From Neurospora tetrasperma FGSC 2508 (Eukaryota; Ascomycota; Sordariomycetes; Sordariales; Sordariaceae), in assembly GCF_000213175.1 (NCBI RefSeq), contig NW_009799104.1, forward strand, positions 3,612,974 through 3,676,973: DNA of 64,000 bases, read 5' to 3'. Made by a program: the position numbers and the translations under genes. Below are positions 12,437-24,773 of the stretch, one piece after another. The notes under the pieces were generated by a model, which was not told the DNA's origin, searched no databases, and was given only the letters and a program-made list of their open reading frames with translations. Each line of letters opens with the position of its first letter. Within the stretch, counting starts at the first letter, position 1.

Positions 12437-13229
12437 ACGACCGATGAATTGTGTGAAGTCTGTCGGGAGATACAGGGCCTTGGGAATGACGGGTTGAGAA
12501 CACCGAATACAACCTCCAGACCGGCATTGCCGTCTCTCCTTGGATTTCGCCACGTTTGAGCGGAAGAAAGAACCGAAGTCGAGGTCTTGAACTTGTGTTG
12601 ATCAGGGATCGGGGCATGATTCAAGGGAGATTTTGGCGGTGGATGGTGTCTTGAGACGGAGTGACACCCCGACATGCGGGTACATAAGGGGATTTCCAAG
12701 GTTTTGGAAGACGTTTATTACGAGAGAATCGTGCTTATATCCGGTGACGGTTGTAGCAAAATTCGGAAGTACGGGCCATTGTCCAGGACGTCACGACGGT
12801 GGGCTTAGTTCCGTTGCCGGCGAGCCTTGTTCCGTTGATGTTGGATGCCATTTTCGGTAACTCGGTCACTCGGAGCCGATGGTTCATCTTGGCGAGCTTG
12901 GATCTTGGTCCCTGCCATTTCCCCGCATGTTCCGGTCCAGACCCTGAGGCTGTCAAGTTTTTGAAGGTATGGAGAAGTCAGCAGTTTGAGGTTAATAGAG
13001 TTGTCTCAAATGAGTATCGTTATGCGGATCTGAATAGGTAAGCAAGAAGAGCTGGCCGCAAATCTGAATCAGGTAGCCGAATGATCACACCGAACCTCGA
13101 GAGAAGCGCTCCAATCGCCTAAGGGTCTGATATGCCTCTCGCGGTCCTTATTCCCTTGAAAAAGACAATTATCCCCGGTGCGCCCCATAGTCTTGAAGGA
13201 TGGTCTTGTGTCCGAGGTGGCTTTTTTAT

Positions 13230-13660
13230 TGCAGTTAAGGTAGTAATAGGATAGGTGGTTATTAGTACCGAAATTTGTTAGCGGTTCCTAGGCGCGAAGT
13301 CGCAATTTCCAGGCGCTGTGAATCGTTACTATAAGAGGCTATTAAACAAGAAGATAAAATATAATTAAAGTCCTTTATTAGGATATTAGAGACTTTTACT
13401 CTTATTAGAAAGGCTGGGAATTAATAGCTATAGTTAAATATTATTATTTAAATTGTAAAAATACGAAATTAAAATTATAGCTAAAGCTAAGTAATTAGGC
13501 CTTATTAAACTACTATATTTATTAATATTATATTATAGTTTAATAGTAATTTCTTAAGAAAAGTATTATTATTAGGGTTTATTACTAATTTTATATATAT
13601 TTTTTAATAACTTCTAATATATATATAACTATTAATATATATCGCTAAATCGTCCCTTAT
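13230..13660. repeat. AT/TpA-rich block, probable RIP relic
   Basis: Base composition shifts sharply to A/T, with dense TA steps (TATTA, TTAATA, ATATATAT) and almost no CpA or TpG, in contrast to flanks near 50% GC. This is the signature left by repeat-induced point mutation in Neurospora and relatives. No transposase or reverse-transcriptase frame and no terminal repeats can be recognised, so the original element is unknown. The left edge near CTAGGCGCGAAG is abrupt. Confidence 0.6.
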
Positions 13661-14553
13661 TTCTCAACTTTCTTCGTTTTCCTTTTCGCTTCTTCAATAC
13701 TTATTTCTATTTGTAAATCGGCATTAGCCATTAACGAATCCCGTCCATCACCAGCTCTCCAAAAGCGATTTTACCTTTCCTTAGACTATTTTACCGATCG
13801 ATTCCCCGCACCTCGCGAATATTATTTAGCTCCGGCATTTGGACGATTGAACGCTTTGAGGCCATAATTAACAACTTTCCGGATCTCGCAAATCTGAAAT
13901 CGTTACCTGTCGCGTTCTCCGTCTCAAACGTGACCACTATATATTTCTTCCCTTCAACTTGACTTTGGGCCTCCACCCCCCAAGTTGGCCAAATGAATAT
14001 AGGTCGGTGACGGTAGTCACTTGTTCTGTCAACTTACTGAGAACAACTTCATATAATCATCGTCCGCCTATGTTCAATATTCATTTAACGCCATGACCAG
14101 CTTCCTCTTTTCTCACCCAAGAACCTTGGATGGTACCGAGAATGGACGTGGTCAAGTCACCGTCACAGTGACAGCCTTGAGTCTCCCTGATTGGACACCC
14201 CAATCCCCAGATTCATGGACAACCAGCGTGGGATAATCCTTAGCATTGGTCATTAACGTTCCCAATTTGTTCAAATTCAGGACAATGCATGGTTTACACC
14301 CTCTTCGGCTGTTGGTGATACTCGGTCGGCATTGGCCGCCATACCCTCCAGGTGTCCTTCATTCTCGGTACAGAAATCGCGACGTTTATTCCTGTTCAAT
14401 CGTCTACCATATATTCTAGGTGTCACTTTGCCTCAACAGCGGACCTACTTTGTCTTCCTTTTAGGTCCAGCGCTTGAAGTTCACCCGCGCCTTCCCACCT
14501 GTCTCATCCACTCCAATTCACCAGCTCATATCCTCCCATCACCACGCCCCCTC

Positions 14554-16505
14554 TCAAGTCCGAATAGGAATACACCCCATCAACTTCACTTTCACCCTCC
14601 TTCCCTTCCCCTTTGCCCCCTCAGCATTATACAACCCCTCCAAAGCCTTAACCTCCCTCAACGCATCCCTCACCCCCTCACTAACCTTGACCTCCTCCCC
14701 TCCTCCCCTCCCCCACACATCCCTTTTCCCACCCCCATTGTTTTCCTCCCCCAAAACCTCCCACATACTTCCTCCCTTTAAATCCCCCTTATTTCCCATC
14801 CCCATCCCCATTCCCGTCCTCATCCCAGTCCCTATTCCCTCAACATCCCCCTCCCTCACCTCAACAAACAACGCCTCACTCCCCTGTCCTTCCCCTCCCA
14901 TAAACGTATCACACTCAGGACTCACCCAAAACCATTCGCTTCTTGGACGAATCTCCGGATGGAGGATATAGATCGTGTCTAAACTGGGTAAGTTATCTGG
15001 ATACAAGAATGCCAAGTCGGCGGGTAATGGACCGGGGCCGTTGGGAGGGGAGGCGGAGTCCCAGAGGAAGGCGACGCGTTTGAGGCCTTGGAGAACAGGT
15101 AAGGCGGAGGAGAGGGTGAAGGGGTGGGAGCCTGATAGGTTGGTTAGGGCGGGGGAGGTGGTGATTAGGATGTTGGAGGGGGATGGTTGAGTGGGAGAGG
15201 AGGAAAGGTGGTAAGGGGCAAAGGTGATGTACTGCGAGCGTTTGGAGGGGGGTGGGCGGAGGAGGCAGATGACGTCTGTGGAGACGTCGATGGTGGGTTT
15301 GGGTTCTGGATTTTGCGAGTTGGGTTTGATATCGCTGGTATCCTTCTTATCATTCTCCGTTGATGGTAGTGGATACAGCTCGGTAAACAACTTCCTCCTC
15401 GTTAACTTCTTCTTAATCATGTCTTTCATTGCTAGTAGGGCGTGGTCGCGCATCTGTTTTTTTTGGTTTGCTCCTTAGTTTTTATTTTTTTTCCACTTTT
15501 CCTCTGTCCTCCAGTTCTTTACCCCATTTCCCCCCCTTTTCCCTACTTTCCTTCTTTACCCTTTTCTCCTCTCTTTCCCCGTCTTTTCACCCCCATTTTC
15601 CCCCTTTCCCTCATTTCTTCCCCACATCCCACCATTAACATCACCCATACCCATCTCTCTGACTGACGGGATAGAATTCAAGTACTCACCACCTGATTCC
15701 CAAAACTCACCCCCGGAACAACCGGCCTCAACGTCGTCACCGAACTTCTATACTCCTCAAACCACTTGAGGAACTCCTTCCCCTTCTCCTGCTGCTCCCA
15801 TGGCGTGTTGGGATCTTCTCGCTCACATTCATCCATGCATTGTCCGAGATCTTGTAAGATGTGCGAATCGTGGATGATGGCGTCTTGGACGAGGGAGAGC
15901 TCGAGAAAATGGAATGTGTTTCGGGGATTCTTGGTCTTTGGAGCTGGAAAGCCTTTGGGTTTGGTGGCTTGCGCGGGAGCTGGAGCTGGAGCTCTAGTGG
16001 GAGGGGGCGGAGCTCGAACTGGGGATGGAGCCCTAGATGGAGCCCTAGATGGACCGCGAGAAGGCGCTCGAGAAGGCTGCGCTGTCCTTGCCGGTGCCGG
16101 AGTCCGATTTCCACTGCTTGTACTTGGAGCTGGGGAGTTCCTGCCAGATGTGGACCTGTCGTTTTGTCTTTCTCTTGGTGGTGGGGATAACCGACCAGAC
16201 CTTAAGCCGCCTGGCTGGTGATTGTTGATGATCTGGTTACTTCGTCGCGGGTAGGGTGGTGGTGACCTGGATCTTTGACGGTTGTTTCTCGATCCGCCAT
16301 AGTCCGATCTCGGCGGAGGATTGCGTCGGTCTGGTGGGTTTCTCGACGATGAGCTGTAGTTTGAATTCGGGTAATTTCTCGCTGGCGGGTAATCACGTTC
16401 CCTACGGTTGTCGTCGTCCCTTTGGTCTCTTTGTGGGCGCGGCGGTCTTGGTGGTAGACCGCGGTCGTTGTCGTAGTATTTTTTCTCGGGGTATCGGCGG
16501 GACAT
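14554..16505 (-). CDS. Hypothetical low-complexity protein
   Basis: Two exons (16505-15690 and 15453-14554) give 571 aa. The ATG at 16505 is chosen because the upstream in-frame codon is GTG, while ACCAAGATG fits the fungal start context. Residues 1 to about 190 are basic, rich in Arg, Pro, Ser, Asn and Tyr (RSRSPPPYPRR, repeated SRAPSR), as in RNA-associated disordered tails. Residues about 195-272 are more ordered (from NTFHFLELSLVQDAII to VVPGVSFGNQV). Exon 2 has a globular middle (VKRVAF-like strands, about 345-440) and a Gly/Met-rich tail (GMRTGMGMGMG). No family is recognised and no function is proposed. The 236-nt intron is unusual because most of it is a polypyrimidine tract on the plus strand. 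It lies head to tail with the next minus-strand gene. Confidence 0.65.
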
Positions 16506-16940
16506 CTTGGTTGATGGTAAACTTTTGGTGCGGCTTTCAATGAGCACTCCTCTTTACAGAAAAAACTAACACGTTCAAAACCAAGGATGCCGGAAGGAAA
16601 ACAGAGGAGGGATCATTGCTTTTGACTTTTGCGACGTTCAGTTGATACAGCAAAGCACACACGTTGTTCTGGAGCAGAACCTTCATTGTTCGCAATACAT
16701 CCCACTGCCGTCCCTGAAATAGAACATCCAAACAAACAGCCTTTGTTTCTTTACCCATTTATTCTATTCATCGAACAAAGAGTATCGCCAATGCATCACA
16801 TGCCTTATTCAGACCAAGACAGACAATAGCATTCTTTCTCCCGTCGTCTTCCCAGGTTTCCAACCCGTGAGCCATGCTTCCCGCAAACACAACCCAGCTT
16901 CTCCTCAAGAATAATGTATTGTCGTACCCCAAGACAACAT
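16506..16940. other. Short intergenic spacer
   Basis: 435 bp between two minus-strand genes, holding the 3' flank of one and the promoter of the other. No feature stands out. Confidence 0.55.
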
Positions 16941-18347
16941 CTACCGCCCTCTCAATCTCCTCAACCACCCTCCAGGTCTACCACTGCCATTAGGTCCCGC
17001 ATCTCTCTCCCCACACCATCTACACTTCCCCCTTTCCATTTTCTCCCTCCCATCTTTCATCATCTTCACCAACTCCTCCTTCTTCTTCAGAACCACATCA
17101 TCCCGTCTTAACATCTCATGCCACAACGTCAAGAACCCTGGCTTCTTGATGTTGCTCCCAATTCCGTTTCGTCTCCCTTCCCCATTAACTTCCCCTCCTG
17201 TTTCCCCATCCCCATCCCCATCTCCATACTCACTCGACGAGCCCTCAGGCCTCTCCACCAACCCCTTCAACCCCCCCGGTAAATCCTCCCAAAGCGCCAC
17301 CTGCTCACTCCTCACCCTCCCACCAACCCCATCCTCCATCGCCCTCCTCCCCTCCCCCCCAGGACGAGCATAAACCCCCCTCCGTCTCCTCACCCACGCC
17401 AGAATCCCCGCTCCCAGCGCCATATCCCTCCAACTCGGCGGTTCCTCCCCGTCTTTCCCACCGCCTACACCAATCCTAGTATCAAGTACCTGCACACACG
17501 GAATCCTCAAGTTACACTCCTCCGTTCTTGAAGCTAGAGCATGTACTCGAGCAGCAAAGATGGGTATCTGTTGGACGAAAAACTGTTCCTTGTCGGCTGG
17601 GGAAAGAAAGTTGAAGAAGGCTTGGCATTCGAGGCGGGAAATGGATGCTTGTTGGCGGAGACCGGGGATAAGGTCGACGCCACCTAGCCGGACTTCGAGT
17701 TGGGTGAGACCGTTGGAGAGGTTGGTGGCCGCTGCAAAGATATGCTTATTTCGTGCTCGGGCTTCGGCGTCTATTTCTGATGGTGCGGTGCGAAAAGCAA
17801 GGTCGGACTCAGGGCGCGGGATAGGGGGTGTGCTGGGGATGTTTAAGGGAAGCATGTCACTCTCGGGGTCGAATGTATTTGGTGGATACGGCATGTCAAA
17901 GTACTCGGTTGGAGTTGGTGGTCTTTGAAGCGGGGCCGGAGATGGTAAACGGAGCGAGCTGATGATGCCTATTGGAGGTATCGTGGGAGGAATGGCCGAA
18001 GGACCCCCTTCGGACTCAGTCCATGCTGCGAAATGAACTCGTTTCTCGAATTTTGGTGGTGGAGGAGGGACCTCACTCGAGGACAAGGGAACAGGCTTTC
18101 GTTCAATCGCGTGAGTTGACATATTGAGATCAAGTTTCCGGGCAAGATGTTCGACTGAAGACAGGTAGAGGGATGTTCTTGCATAGGATACAAGGCAGAA
18201 AGATGGATACAATATAAACGTACCTGTGCATGATCCACGCTGTTTCTCGGCGAGGCCGATGATGAAACACGGACTTGGACTTGAAAGGATGGCGGAAATT
18301 GATTGTGACGGTCCAAGGTTGAGCTGCTGGGCGATTGACGCAAGCAT
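16941..18347 (-). CDS. Hypothetical fungal protein
   Basis: Two exons (18347-18224 and 18154-16941) give 445 aa; the 69-nt intron has GTACGT and TTCAG ends and is a stop-free multiple of three. The N-terminus (about 1-40) is mildly hydrophobic. Residues about 50-180 are Pro/Ser-rich and probably disordered. Residues about 180-300 look helical and ordered (ARNKHIFAAATNLSNGLTQL to ADKEQFFVQQIPIFAARVHAL). A Gly/Asp/Glu-rich insert follows, then a basic C-terminus with a CRWC pair that is too short to call a zinc finger. I do not recognise the family. It sits head to tail with its neighbour at 14.5-16.5 kb, but nothing shows a shared role. Confidence 0.65.
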   Translation of the reverse strand: MLASIAQQLNLGPSQSISAILSSPSPCFIIGLAEKQRGSCTGTFILYPSFCLVSYARTSLYLSSVEHLARKLDLNMSTHAIERKPVPLSSSEVPPPPPKFEKRVHFAAWTESEGGPSAIPPTIPPIGIISSLRLPSPAPLQRPPTPTEYFDMPYPPNTFDPESDMLPLNIPSTPPIPRPESDLAFRTAPSEIDAEARARNKHIFAAATNLSNGLTQLEVRLGGVDLIPGLRQQASISRLECQAFFNFLSPADKEQFFVQQIPIFAARVHALASRTEECNLRIPCVQVLDTRIGVGGGKDGEEPPSWRDMALGAGILAWVRRRRGVYARPGGEGRRAMEDGVGGRVRSEQVALWEDLPGGLKGLVERPEGSSSEYGDGDGDGETGGEVNGEGRRNGIGSNIKKPGFLTLWHEMLRRDDVVLKKKEELVKMMKDGREKMERGKCRWCGERDAGPNGSGRPGGWLRRLRGR

Positions 18348-18828
18348 GTTCAGTACTTCGATAAGGAGCTAGTTGATCTCGTTTGCCGTGATAAATTGGA
18401 ATGCGTCATGACATGCAATCACTGCGAGGAACGACATAAAACACAGCGGCAAAGGTTTCCCACGACAACAAGTTGGAATTATAGCTGTCAATGAGAATAT
18501 GGCCAAAATTGTACAGAGAGTGACGAATTGCTGCCCTATTAGTTTGAAGATCCGACTCATCATCGACTCGACTCTTCCACCTCTCATTACATGCCGTCGT
18601 TGTGAAGATCACCCCTTTTTGTAAACACAATTCTATCTGATCACCAATTCACCAAGAAATCCCACGACTGTCACCCCATCCCAAGGACGGAACGACAAGC
18701 CGTAAAAACATGCAAATGGTATTCGAAATATTAACACAATTCCCAAGCGGGACAAATGAGAAAAAGAGTGAGAGAACCGCTCAGAATCAAAGTCAAGCGA
18801 CTTGTCATAAAACAAACATCTCAGCCCT
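18348..18828. other. Intergenic spacer
   Basis: 480 bp between two minus-strand genes, holding the promoter of the 445-aa gene and the 3' flank of the repeat protein. Nothing else is visible. Confidence 0.55.
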
Positions 18829-21800
18829 TCAGCGACGAATAGACCAACGTAGACCCTTGGCCTTCACCTCTTCAGAAACACCCCAAGGCTTTTGAGGAGT
18901 AGAGGCGGTGTTTGGCACAAGTGCCCGGCATGCGGCAGTGGTGCAGTCATTCTCCGTCCAGGCGACCTGGAAGTCATCAGCCCACCAGGTCACGGGCTTG
19001 CCGGCAACCGTCAACGTGATGTTGACTGCAGTCAAGTTGGTGAATTGCAGTGCAGTAGCGGAATCCAGGATCTGATGGCGGAGAACACAGCTGTCAATGT
19101 TCTTGCAAGCGCCAACCACAAAAGTCTTGTTCGCCTGGATCACATCGTGAACACCGTTCCACTGGATGCCCTTGACGTTGAAGACGCATGGCTCAACAGT
19201 CGAGTTGCAACCAAGACTGACACCAAGGAAGTCGAAGCGGAAGCAAGGGTTGTTGCGAAGCTGGGCGAGGCCGATTTGTGCAACGTTCTTGGATACGCCA
19301 TCGTATTGAACCATCTGGGACCCAGAGGACGGGACAAAGCGCGACTGAGGTGGAGGCACGACACGGAAGTCATCCGAGAACAAGAAGCGGTGATACGGGC
19401 GTGGAACAGGCTGATGGCGCACAACCATGGCACTGTTGGTGTTGCTGTTCAGTGTCTCGGGAGCGGGAATGTCATCAAACTGGAGCAAACGTCAGTGATC
19501 TTGAACTGCAGAAAAGGGGCCAAGGACAAACTCACCCTGAAGGTGTAACCACCACGATCACCAAGTGAGCCGCATGCAACAGACGCCGTAGAAACCGAGT
19601 CAGGGGCAACCGAGGAAGGGGTGGGAATAACGGTAATATGCGCAGCACGGGGGTGAATGTGGCCAAGGCCAAACTCGGTCTGGGGAGGAGGAACCTCTTC
19701 ACCAGCAGAGGACTCCGGCGGGGCCTCGAATGACAATGTGGGAATCGCCTGCTCATCTGACGAAGTGGAGGGCTCGGGAGTCACAACTGGAATGCTCTGG
19801 CCACCGCCGGATGAGTCGGTAGGCTCGATAGGCTGGCCACCGCCGGCAGTGCTGGTAGGTTCGGTAGGTTCAGTAGGCTCGATAGGCTGGCCACCACCGG
19901 CAGCGCTGGTAGGTTCAGCAGGCTCGGCAGTCAGAGTGGGAATGGCTTGGCCCTCGTTAGAAGAGCTGGGAGGCTCAGCTGTCAATGTCGGGATGGCCTG
20001 TTCACCGGATGCAGTGCTGACGGGCTCCGGAGCAACGGCGGAGGGAGTCGTGGGCTCCGAACTGATCACAGCAAGGGTGGAACTGCTCAGCATCAGGACA
20101 GTAGATGAGTCACTCGGTGATGGTAAAGAAGGCGCCGAGCTAATGACAGCCAAGGTTGAGCTGCTTAACATCAAGACAGTGGATGACTCGGAGGACGAGG
20201 CTGGTGCAACAGCGCTGGCGGAGATATAGCTGGTCGAAGACTTGGTACAAGTGGTGTCAATGGAGTACGTCGGCCACATGGTAACAACAGAGGGACCAAA
20301 GCCGCCGTTCTGACCGGGGTCAAAGAAGGCGCCGCCATTGCTGGTGGTACACGAGGTGGTGGTGACCAGTGTGTTCTGAGGCCAGACAGTGAAGATCGAA
20401 GGCAGAACAGTGACGACTTGAGGACCCTGAGCAGGTGCCGTCGCAATCACAGCGGAGGGCTGTGCCAAAGTCAAAGTGGTCGCAAAAGCACCACCGCCAA
20501 TTGTAGAGGGAGAATTGAGACCGTTACCGGAACCGTTGGGATCGATGGTGACAATGCTTGGGCCAGAGCCAGGACCAGAGCCAGAACCAGAGCCGAGAGT
20601 GGTGGTAAATGCAACGACCGAGTAAAGACCAGAGCCAATAGGAATGGTTTCCGATAGGACAACCTCCGACACGGTCAAGATAGGACCATTAGATTGAGCC
20701 GCGCCAACTCCTTCCTGAGTAATGGTGAAAATGGAACTGGCACCAGCGTTAGGTGAACCGTAGCCTTGAGGGCCATTGCCAGAACCGAAGGAACCATTGT
20801 CCGAACCAGAGGGGCCATTGTTCGAACCAGAGGGTCCGTTGCCAGAGCCCGATGGAATGGTGAAGGTGAAGGCAGTGGCAAAGCCAGTTGCACCGGGTTG
20901 TAGACCACCGGCAGCCCCGGAAGGCAATTCAGTGATAGTCAAGACAGGACCAAGACCGGAGTTGGGTGAGCCATAACCCTGAGGACCGTTGCCCTGTCCG
21001 GAGCCTTGGGGTCCACTACCTTGCCCATTGCCAGGCGACGACAAAGTGACGGTGAATGCAGTGCCGACACCATTCCCACCAGGTTGGACACCTCCGGTTG
21101 GAGCAGCACCACCCTCAGTGATGGTCAAGACATTGGATGGGCCATTTTGAGTGGCTGCTGGGTTGCCGCCACCAGGAATCGTGAGAACAGTAGGATGTCC
21201 ATCAGGTCCAATCACAGTGATGACTTCTCCACCGGGAAAAGAGCCGCCATATGGAGTCGCAGAAGGCTGGGCCGTGATGCCTCCAGCACCGGCCGGAACG
21301 GTGACGATGGATGGTGAGCCAGAAGGCAATCCCTCAGTCACAGTCAGGATGCCTCCCTGACTGACAGGAGCCGTGTTGCCGCTGGCAGGAACGGTGACGG
21401 CGACAGGTGTACCAGAGAGCGTGAGAGTAAACACTGTGCCAGCTGCAGGAGTGGCCAAGCCATTGCCTCCCTCGGTGACAGTCACGAGGCCGGAGCCAGT
21501 GGCGGGGTTGCCGCCTGGGTTGCTCTGAGGAAGAGGCACAACGACCGGTGTGCCGTCAATGGTGATAGTGAACTCGCCATTGTTAGGGGAGCTTCCAGAT
21601 CCAGACCCTGTTCCATAGCCAATGGGGGACGGACCCTCAGTGACAGTCAAGATATTGGAAGGGCTGGAGCCGGAGCCGCCGCCAACAGGAATGGTGACAA
21701 CATACGGTGAACCAGAAGTGGGAGTGATGGTGAAGACCGTGAGGCCACTGGGAAGAGAACCAGCACCAGACCCGGCACCAGAGCCGTATCCGGGAACATT

Positions 21801-24773
21801 GGCAGAACCGCTGGCAACAGTGGGCTGAGCGGCCGGAGCAGTTGCAGGAACGGTGATGGTGAACAAAGTCCCAAACTCAGAAATGACAATCTCCGATGAG
21901 GCAGGCGAGGTTGTGAAAGGCAAGGACCCAGATCCAGGAAGCGTGATGGTAAAGAGAGTTCCCGACTCTGAAATGACAATCTCGGAAGGTGTGGGCGAAG
22001 GACTAGACGGTTGTCCCGTCACATCAGGAGTGTATGTGACAACTACGGGTGTAGCGAACCCATCAGACGGCCCGAGGGTGATCGTGATGGGAGAAAGCCC
22101 ACCAGAGGAACCAGTGGGGTTGGAACCAGGTCCGAATGGGTTGCTACCACCACTTCCATACCCTGCAGGACCACCGCTGACCGAAGGTGATGAGCCAGAT
22201 CCCGATGATGGCTGAAGCGTGTAAGTAACGGCATAGGAAGACTCGGTTTCGCTTGGTCCAGCAGGAACGGTGTAAGTGACAACGACGGGAGACCCAGAGG
22301 GAGCAGATGGAGAACCAGCAGGTTCCGTGACGGTAATCACGCCAGGTTGATCACTACCGCCGCCATAGCCGTAAGGATCGCTTGCAGACGGACCAGACCC
22401 GGAACCGGAGTTGTCAGGAACAGTGACGGTCAAGACACCTGATGGGCCATTGCCACCCGAGCCGTACGAGCCGCTTCCGGGGAAGGAACCGCTGGAATCG
22501 GTGGTCTCGGGAACGACAACAGTGACGACACCGGGCGGGCCATTGGTGTTGGCAGCAGAAGGGAAAGCGCCAGAAGGATAGTCTGAAACGGGAACCGTGA
22601 AAGTGACAAGGCTGGGCTGGCCATTAGCTCCGGTAAGTGTGAGGGTCAAGCAAGTCGACTGATCATCATCGCCTGAACCAGAGGAGCCGCTTCCGGGAGT
22701 CGGTGGAACTGTGACGGTAACCGGACCTGAAGGGCCATTATAGGGTGCCGATGGAGCACCACCATTAGGGAACGCTGAGGCAACTGGAACGGTGACAGTG
22801 GCAAGACTCGGCTGGCCGTTGGCTCCAGTAAGCGTAAGAGTCAGGCAGGATGACTGGCCCTCGTCGCCTGAGCCAGACGAGCTGCTGCCAGGGAGACCAG
22901 AGGCGCCTGGAAAGGGGAAAGCTGTGACGGTGACCGGATCCGAGGGGCCATTGTAAGGAGCAGAAGGAACACCGCCTACGGGGAAACCAGAACCAGCGGG
23001 AACAGTGACAGTCAAAAGGCTAGACTGACCATCAGAGTTTGCTCCAGGAATTGTCAGCGTCAAGCAAGTCGACTGGCCGTTGCCATAACCAGGACCGCTG
23101 CCTTGGCCACCCGAGCCTGAACCCGGAGTGCTGCTGGCAGGAGCCGTAAGCGTGACTGTGGGAGCTTGGTTGCCGGAGCCGAAGCCAGACTGACCAGAAC
23201 CTTGGCCAGGAAAAGACTGAGTGGGAGCGCCAGCTTGGGGAACAGTCAAAGTGATAGTGTCGGGTGATCCATTACCCGCAGGCGCAGCAGAGCCGCCATA
23301 AGGAGGGTAGCCATTTTCGCCTGACGATCCGCCATTCTGACCGGGCTGAGTGGCCTCGGGAACAGTGACAGTGACGGGCGAACCGCCATTCTGACCGCCT
23401 TGGCCGGGAGACGAGCCGGCATCAGGTGTCAAAGTGAAGACGCCGGTGTAGCCGGGCGAGTTGCCATCAGCAGGGACGGTGTATGTGACCAATGTGAGAC
23501 CTGATGAATCCCCAGCGGAGACAGTGCTGTGAACGCCAAAAGGACCAAGTGGGATAGTCAGATCAGTCGGTCCATATGAGGAGCCCGGGTCGCCAGGTGG
23601 GTAGGGGAGGTTGGGTGTCACAGTGAGAGTCTCGACCAGAGGAGTGGGCATGCCAGGCTCGGCAGGAATCGTGTAAGTGATTGTCAGAGGATTCAGACCG
23701 CCGAAGAATGGTGGGTAGGACTCCTTGCCTCCCTGAATCGTGGTGAGCTGAGGCAAAGGAACGGTGAGGGTATTGCCGGAACCAGGGTTGCCGGAGCCGC
23801 CAGCCCCAGGTGTGAGCGCATCGGAGCATGTCGAGGAAAGGAGACCTCCAGGCACTGGCAAGTTGGTTGGCACTTGTGGACCAGCCGATGTACCGCCAAT
23901 GACAGTGACAAGCGGACCAGATGTCGCGCCATTCAGGCCAGGAGCTGAGACGATGGTAGACCATGACCCAGGACTGTCTGCAACGTCAGGAATGGTGACA
24001 GTGAGCACAACAGTGGCTGACTGGTTGGGGCCTTCTGGTATTGTGAGAGTGACGACTTCACCGGCCTGCCCAGATATCTGAGGGACAGTCACAGTGACTC
24101 CTGCTGGTGAGGAACCGGAGCCCGAGCCGCCGGGAATGGTGATCGTGATGCCGGAACCAGACCCTGGAGAAGCTGCGCTGGGAGATGCTTGGAGAGCAGT
24201 GACTGTGACAATTGAACCAGGGGAGGCACCGTTGCCGTCATTGCCAGCACCAGAACCAGCGCCAGGTGTGTTGATGGTGATGGTCGATACTGGGATGGTG
24301 ACCGTGCTCATGGGAGTAGAGAGAGCTGTGATGGTGATGGTGACAGGTTCAAGGGTACCAGCAGAGCCAAAGGGAGAACCGAAGGGGGAAGACTCAGTGG
24401 TGCAGGTGGAAGAAAGAAGACCATTGTTGCCAGAACCAGAAGGTGAACCGAATGACCCGGGAGACCCGGCACCAGGATCAGAACCGCCAACAGGAACCGT
24501 GAGAGTGAAGACCGAACCAGCTGGGGCAGCAGCAGTCGGAGAGTTGCCGCCGGGGACAGTGACGAAGACAGTGCCTTGGTCTGTCTCGGTGCTCGTGCAA
24601 GTTGTGTCGATATCGTAATCGAGGCTGTGGAAAAGACAAGTCAGCAAACAAGAAAAGAGACAATGAGACCGGATGGAGAAGGGATGGGAAAGAACTCACT
24701 TGCGAGGGACAACAGCACCGGATGTTGTCCAGGCTATGCCCGAGAGCACGCCCAGAGACGCGTTAAGACGCAT
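18829..24773 (-). CDS. Very large secreted Ser/Thr/Gly/Pro-rich repeat protein, adhesin-like
   Basis: Three exons (24773-24700, 24624-19536, 19479-18829) give 1,937 aa. Exon 1 encodes the signal peptide (MRLNASLGVLSG, cleavage near residue 20) with an ideal CCAAGATG start context. Exon 2 is about 1,700 residues of repeats in which a short beta-strand motif (TVTVP, TITIP, TLTVP, VVTYTVPAG) recurs dozens of times between Gly/Ser/Pro linkers. Towards its end come Glu/Pro/Thr repeats (EPTEPTSTAGGGQPIEP) and a duplicated STVLMLSSSTLAVISS unit. Exon 3 encodes a separate C-terminal domain of about 217 residues with seven Cys and conserved-looking blocks (GIQWNGVHDVI, WWADDFQVAW). No GPI signal or transmembrane segment is seen at the C-terminus. 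Composition suggests a cell-surface or wall protein; adhesion is inference. Large repeat exons like this vary in length between strains. Confidence 0.8.
22600..23090 (-). repeat. Internal repeats in the secreted protein
   Basis: Three copies of a unit of roughly 60-70 codons lie in tandem. Each has CLTLT(L/I) followed by GAN, QPSL or QSSL, a VTVPV strand and GG-PSAPYNGPS. Relevant segments are near 22,617-22,670, 22,810-22,870 and 23,027-23,090. They are diverged at DNA level, so the duplications are not recent. Confidence 0.75.

Larger units (their letters stand above)
12323..14553. other. GH7 upstream region and RIP-like spacer
   Basis: About 2.2 kb between the GH7 start and the next gene's stop codon. 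The first 900 bp has normal base composition and should hold the cellulase promoter. The centre is a strongly AT-rich block (listed separately), and composition returns to normal by about 13,700. No gene is supported. Confidence 0.6.

Noticed and set aside
24094-24618. Plus-strand open frames antisense to the repeat protein
   Set aside because: They follow from the repetitive Gly/Ser/Thr codons on the other strand.
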